Source: Limosilactobacillus sp. WILCCON 0051
GTDB taxonomy: Bacteria; Bacillota; Bacilli; Lactobacillales; Lactobacillaceae
Reading direction: 5' to 3'
NCBI RefSeq assembly: GCF_039955095.1
Contig: NZ_CP154878.1
Coordinates: forward strand, 1,736,001-1,800,000
DNA length: 64,000 nucleotides
The notes under the pieces were generated by a model. That model made no database searches. It was given only the letters and a program-made list of their open reading frames with translations, and had not been told where the DNA came from. Numbering within the stretch: position 1 is the first letter of the stretch; each line of letters starts with the position of its first letter. The position numbers were made by a program, and so were the translations under genes. Below are positions 63,336-64,000 of the stretch, piece by piece.

Positions 63336-63392
63336 ATAAAACAACCGCACTGTCTTAGGCCCAGAAAAAGCTTGAGACAGCGCGGTTTTTAA
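63336..63392 (-). terminator. Terminator after the L,D-transpeptidase
   Basis: AAAACCGCGCTGTC and GACAGTGCGGTT arms pair around a long loop on the minus strand and are followed by a T-rich run. Confidence 0.65.
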
Positions 63393-63454
63393 ATTAGATT
63401 AACTCTTAAAGATCAATTTGTCCGTTATTTTAATTGGACATGGCATCATCAAGA

Positions 63455-64000
63455 TTAATAAACGATTACCGGTTCATATTGAGTTAATGAATCGTAAGCC
63501 GTTCCCGCGTCACTGGTATGCATATTGACACAGCCATTTGAGCCGTTGTTCAGATAAGCCGTGCTTGACCAGTCCGTTCGCCAGCTGGCATCATGGAATC
63601 CACAGCCGCTATCGGTAAACGGTGCCCAGTAGCTGACTGGCGAGGCATAGGCTGAACCGTTGTCGCTGGTACCGCGCAAAGTAGTGTTTCGCTGCTTATA
63701 CATAATGTACCAGACTCCCTTAGGCGTATCATCGCCACTGCTATGTTTACCAGTAACCACGCTGGCATCAAAAACGCATTTGCCGTCTTTATAGAACCAA
63801 ACGTGCTGATCAGAAATTGAGACTTCTGCATAGGTATTGCCGATACCATGGTTTGATGTCGTGCCGTAGCCAATGCCGCCAGTATTATAGCCAACACCAT
63901 AGACGTCGTTTTTGGCATTGACGCTGGTCTGGTGGTTGATCAAGGCTTTGGTTAAAGTAGCCGCGGCCTTGGTTTCACTAAGCCGCCAGCCGTATGAACC
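63455..64000 (-). CDS. L,D-transpeptidase (YkuD), 5' end outside the window
   Basis: The frame is open through base 64000, so the N-terminus is missing and the TTG-like start at 63943 is internal. The visible part has a short linker (GSYGWRLSETKAAATLTKAL), then the YkuD domain with VVTGKHSSGDDTPKGVWYI and the catalytic motif NNGSNGCVNMH (Cys nucleophile) with an upstream His in GCGFHDASW. Such enzymes form 3-3 cross-links or anchor proteins to the wall. It ends in VIVY. Confidence 0.9.
   Translation of the reverse strand, partial: GSYGWRLSETKAAATLTKALINHQTSVNAKNDVYGVGYNTGGIGYGTTSNHGIGNTYAEVSISDQHVWFYKDGKCVFDASVVTGKHSSGDDTPKGVWYIMYKQRNTTLRGTSDNGSAYASPVSYWAPFTDSGCGFHDASWRTDWSSTAYLNNGSNGCVNMHTSDAGTAYDSLTQYEPVIVY

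Overview
The window reads as a low- to mid-GC Bacilli chromosome, most likely a heterofermentative lactobacillus of the Limosilactobacillus type. The evidence is gene order and content: the folate cluster folB-folK-folE-folC-rdgB-folP, the rsfS-yqeK-nadD-yhbY-yqeH-yqeG block, trmB-ecsB-ecsA facing hit, prsA-yhaM-yheA, a T-box argS, and strong use of CTG leucine codons matched by four tandem tRNA-Leu(CAG) genes. The genus is inferred; no rRNA lies in the window.

Layout. 1-16.4 kb is minus-strand housekeeping: ribosome assembly and NAD synthesis, the infC-rpmI-rplT operon with its leader, replication and repair genes (nrdR-dnaB-dnaI, coaE-mutM, polA), a Bax-inhibitor-like membrane protein, murC, ytpR and a thioredoxin. 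17.4-24 kb holds a deoxynucleoside catabolic operon (deoC-deoB-pdp-deoD) with a cre-like site, followed by deoR and an Mga-like regulator. 24.7-36 kb carries trmB, ecsAB/hit, prsA, yhaM, yheA, a class A PBP, argS and htpX. 36-39.3 kb is a mobile-element zone: an IS607 element with tnpA and tnpB, and an IS256 relic. 39.5-46 kb holds tRNA-Gly, the folate operon and the tRNA-Leu array. 46-54 kb is accessory: a nitroreductase, a lipocalin-like protein with a membrane protein and TetR regulator, an IS200/IS605 relic and two MFS transporters. 54-61 kb holds an unassigned structured RNA, a CPBP protease, the GtfA-GtfB protein glycosyltransferase pair and rbsK-rbsR. The window ends with a deoxynucleoside kinase and two cell-wall enzymes.

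The most striking signal is a dispersed non-coding element in three intergenic copies (24255-24511 reversed, 38591-38847, 53847-54103). Each is exactly 257 bp and is built of four units TTACCTACT-N21-AGTAGGTAA. Linkers of 23, 44 and 34 bp are identical in length in all copies, and the boxes sit at near-integral helical turns. The 21-bp cores vary while the boxes and parts of the linkers are conserved. I do not recognise this family.

Other notable signals are an isoleucine-rich leader peptide with alternative hairpins and a terminator ahead of an MHS-type MFS transporter, a promoter-to-terminator structured RNA at 54290-54576, apparent non-canonical starts for infC (AUA) and possibly folB (AUC), and a coding-free IS200/IS605 relic that appears to keep an omega-RNA-like 3' end.
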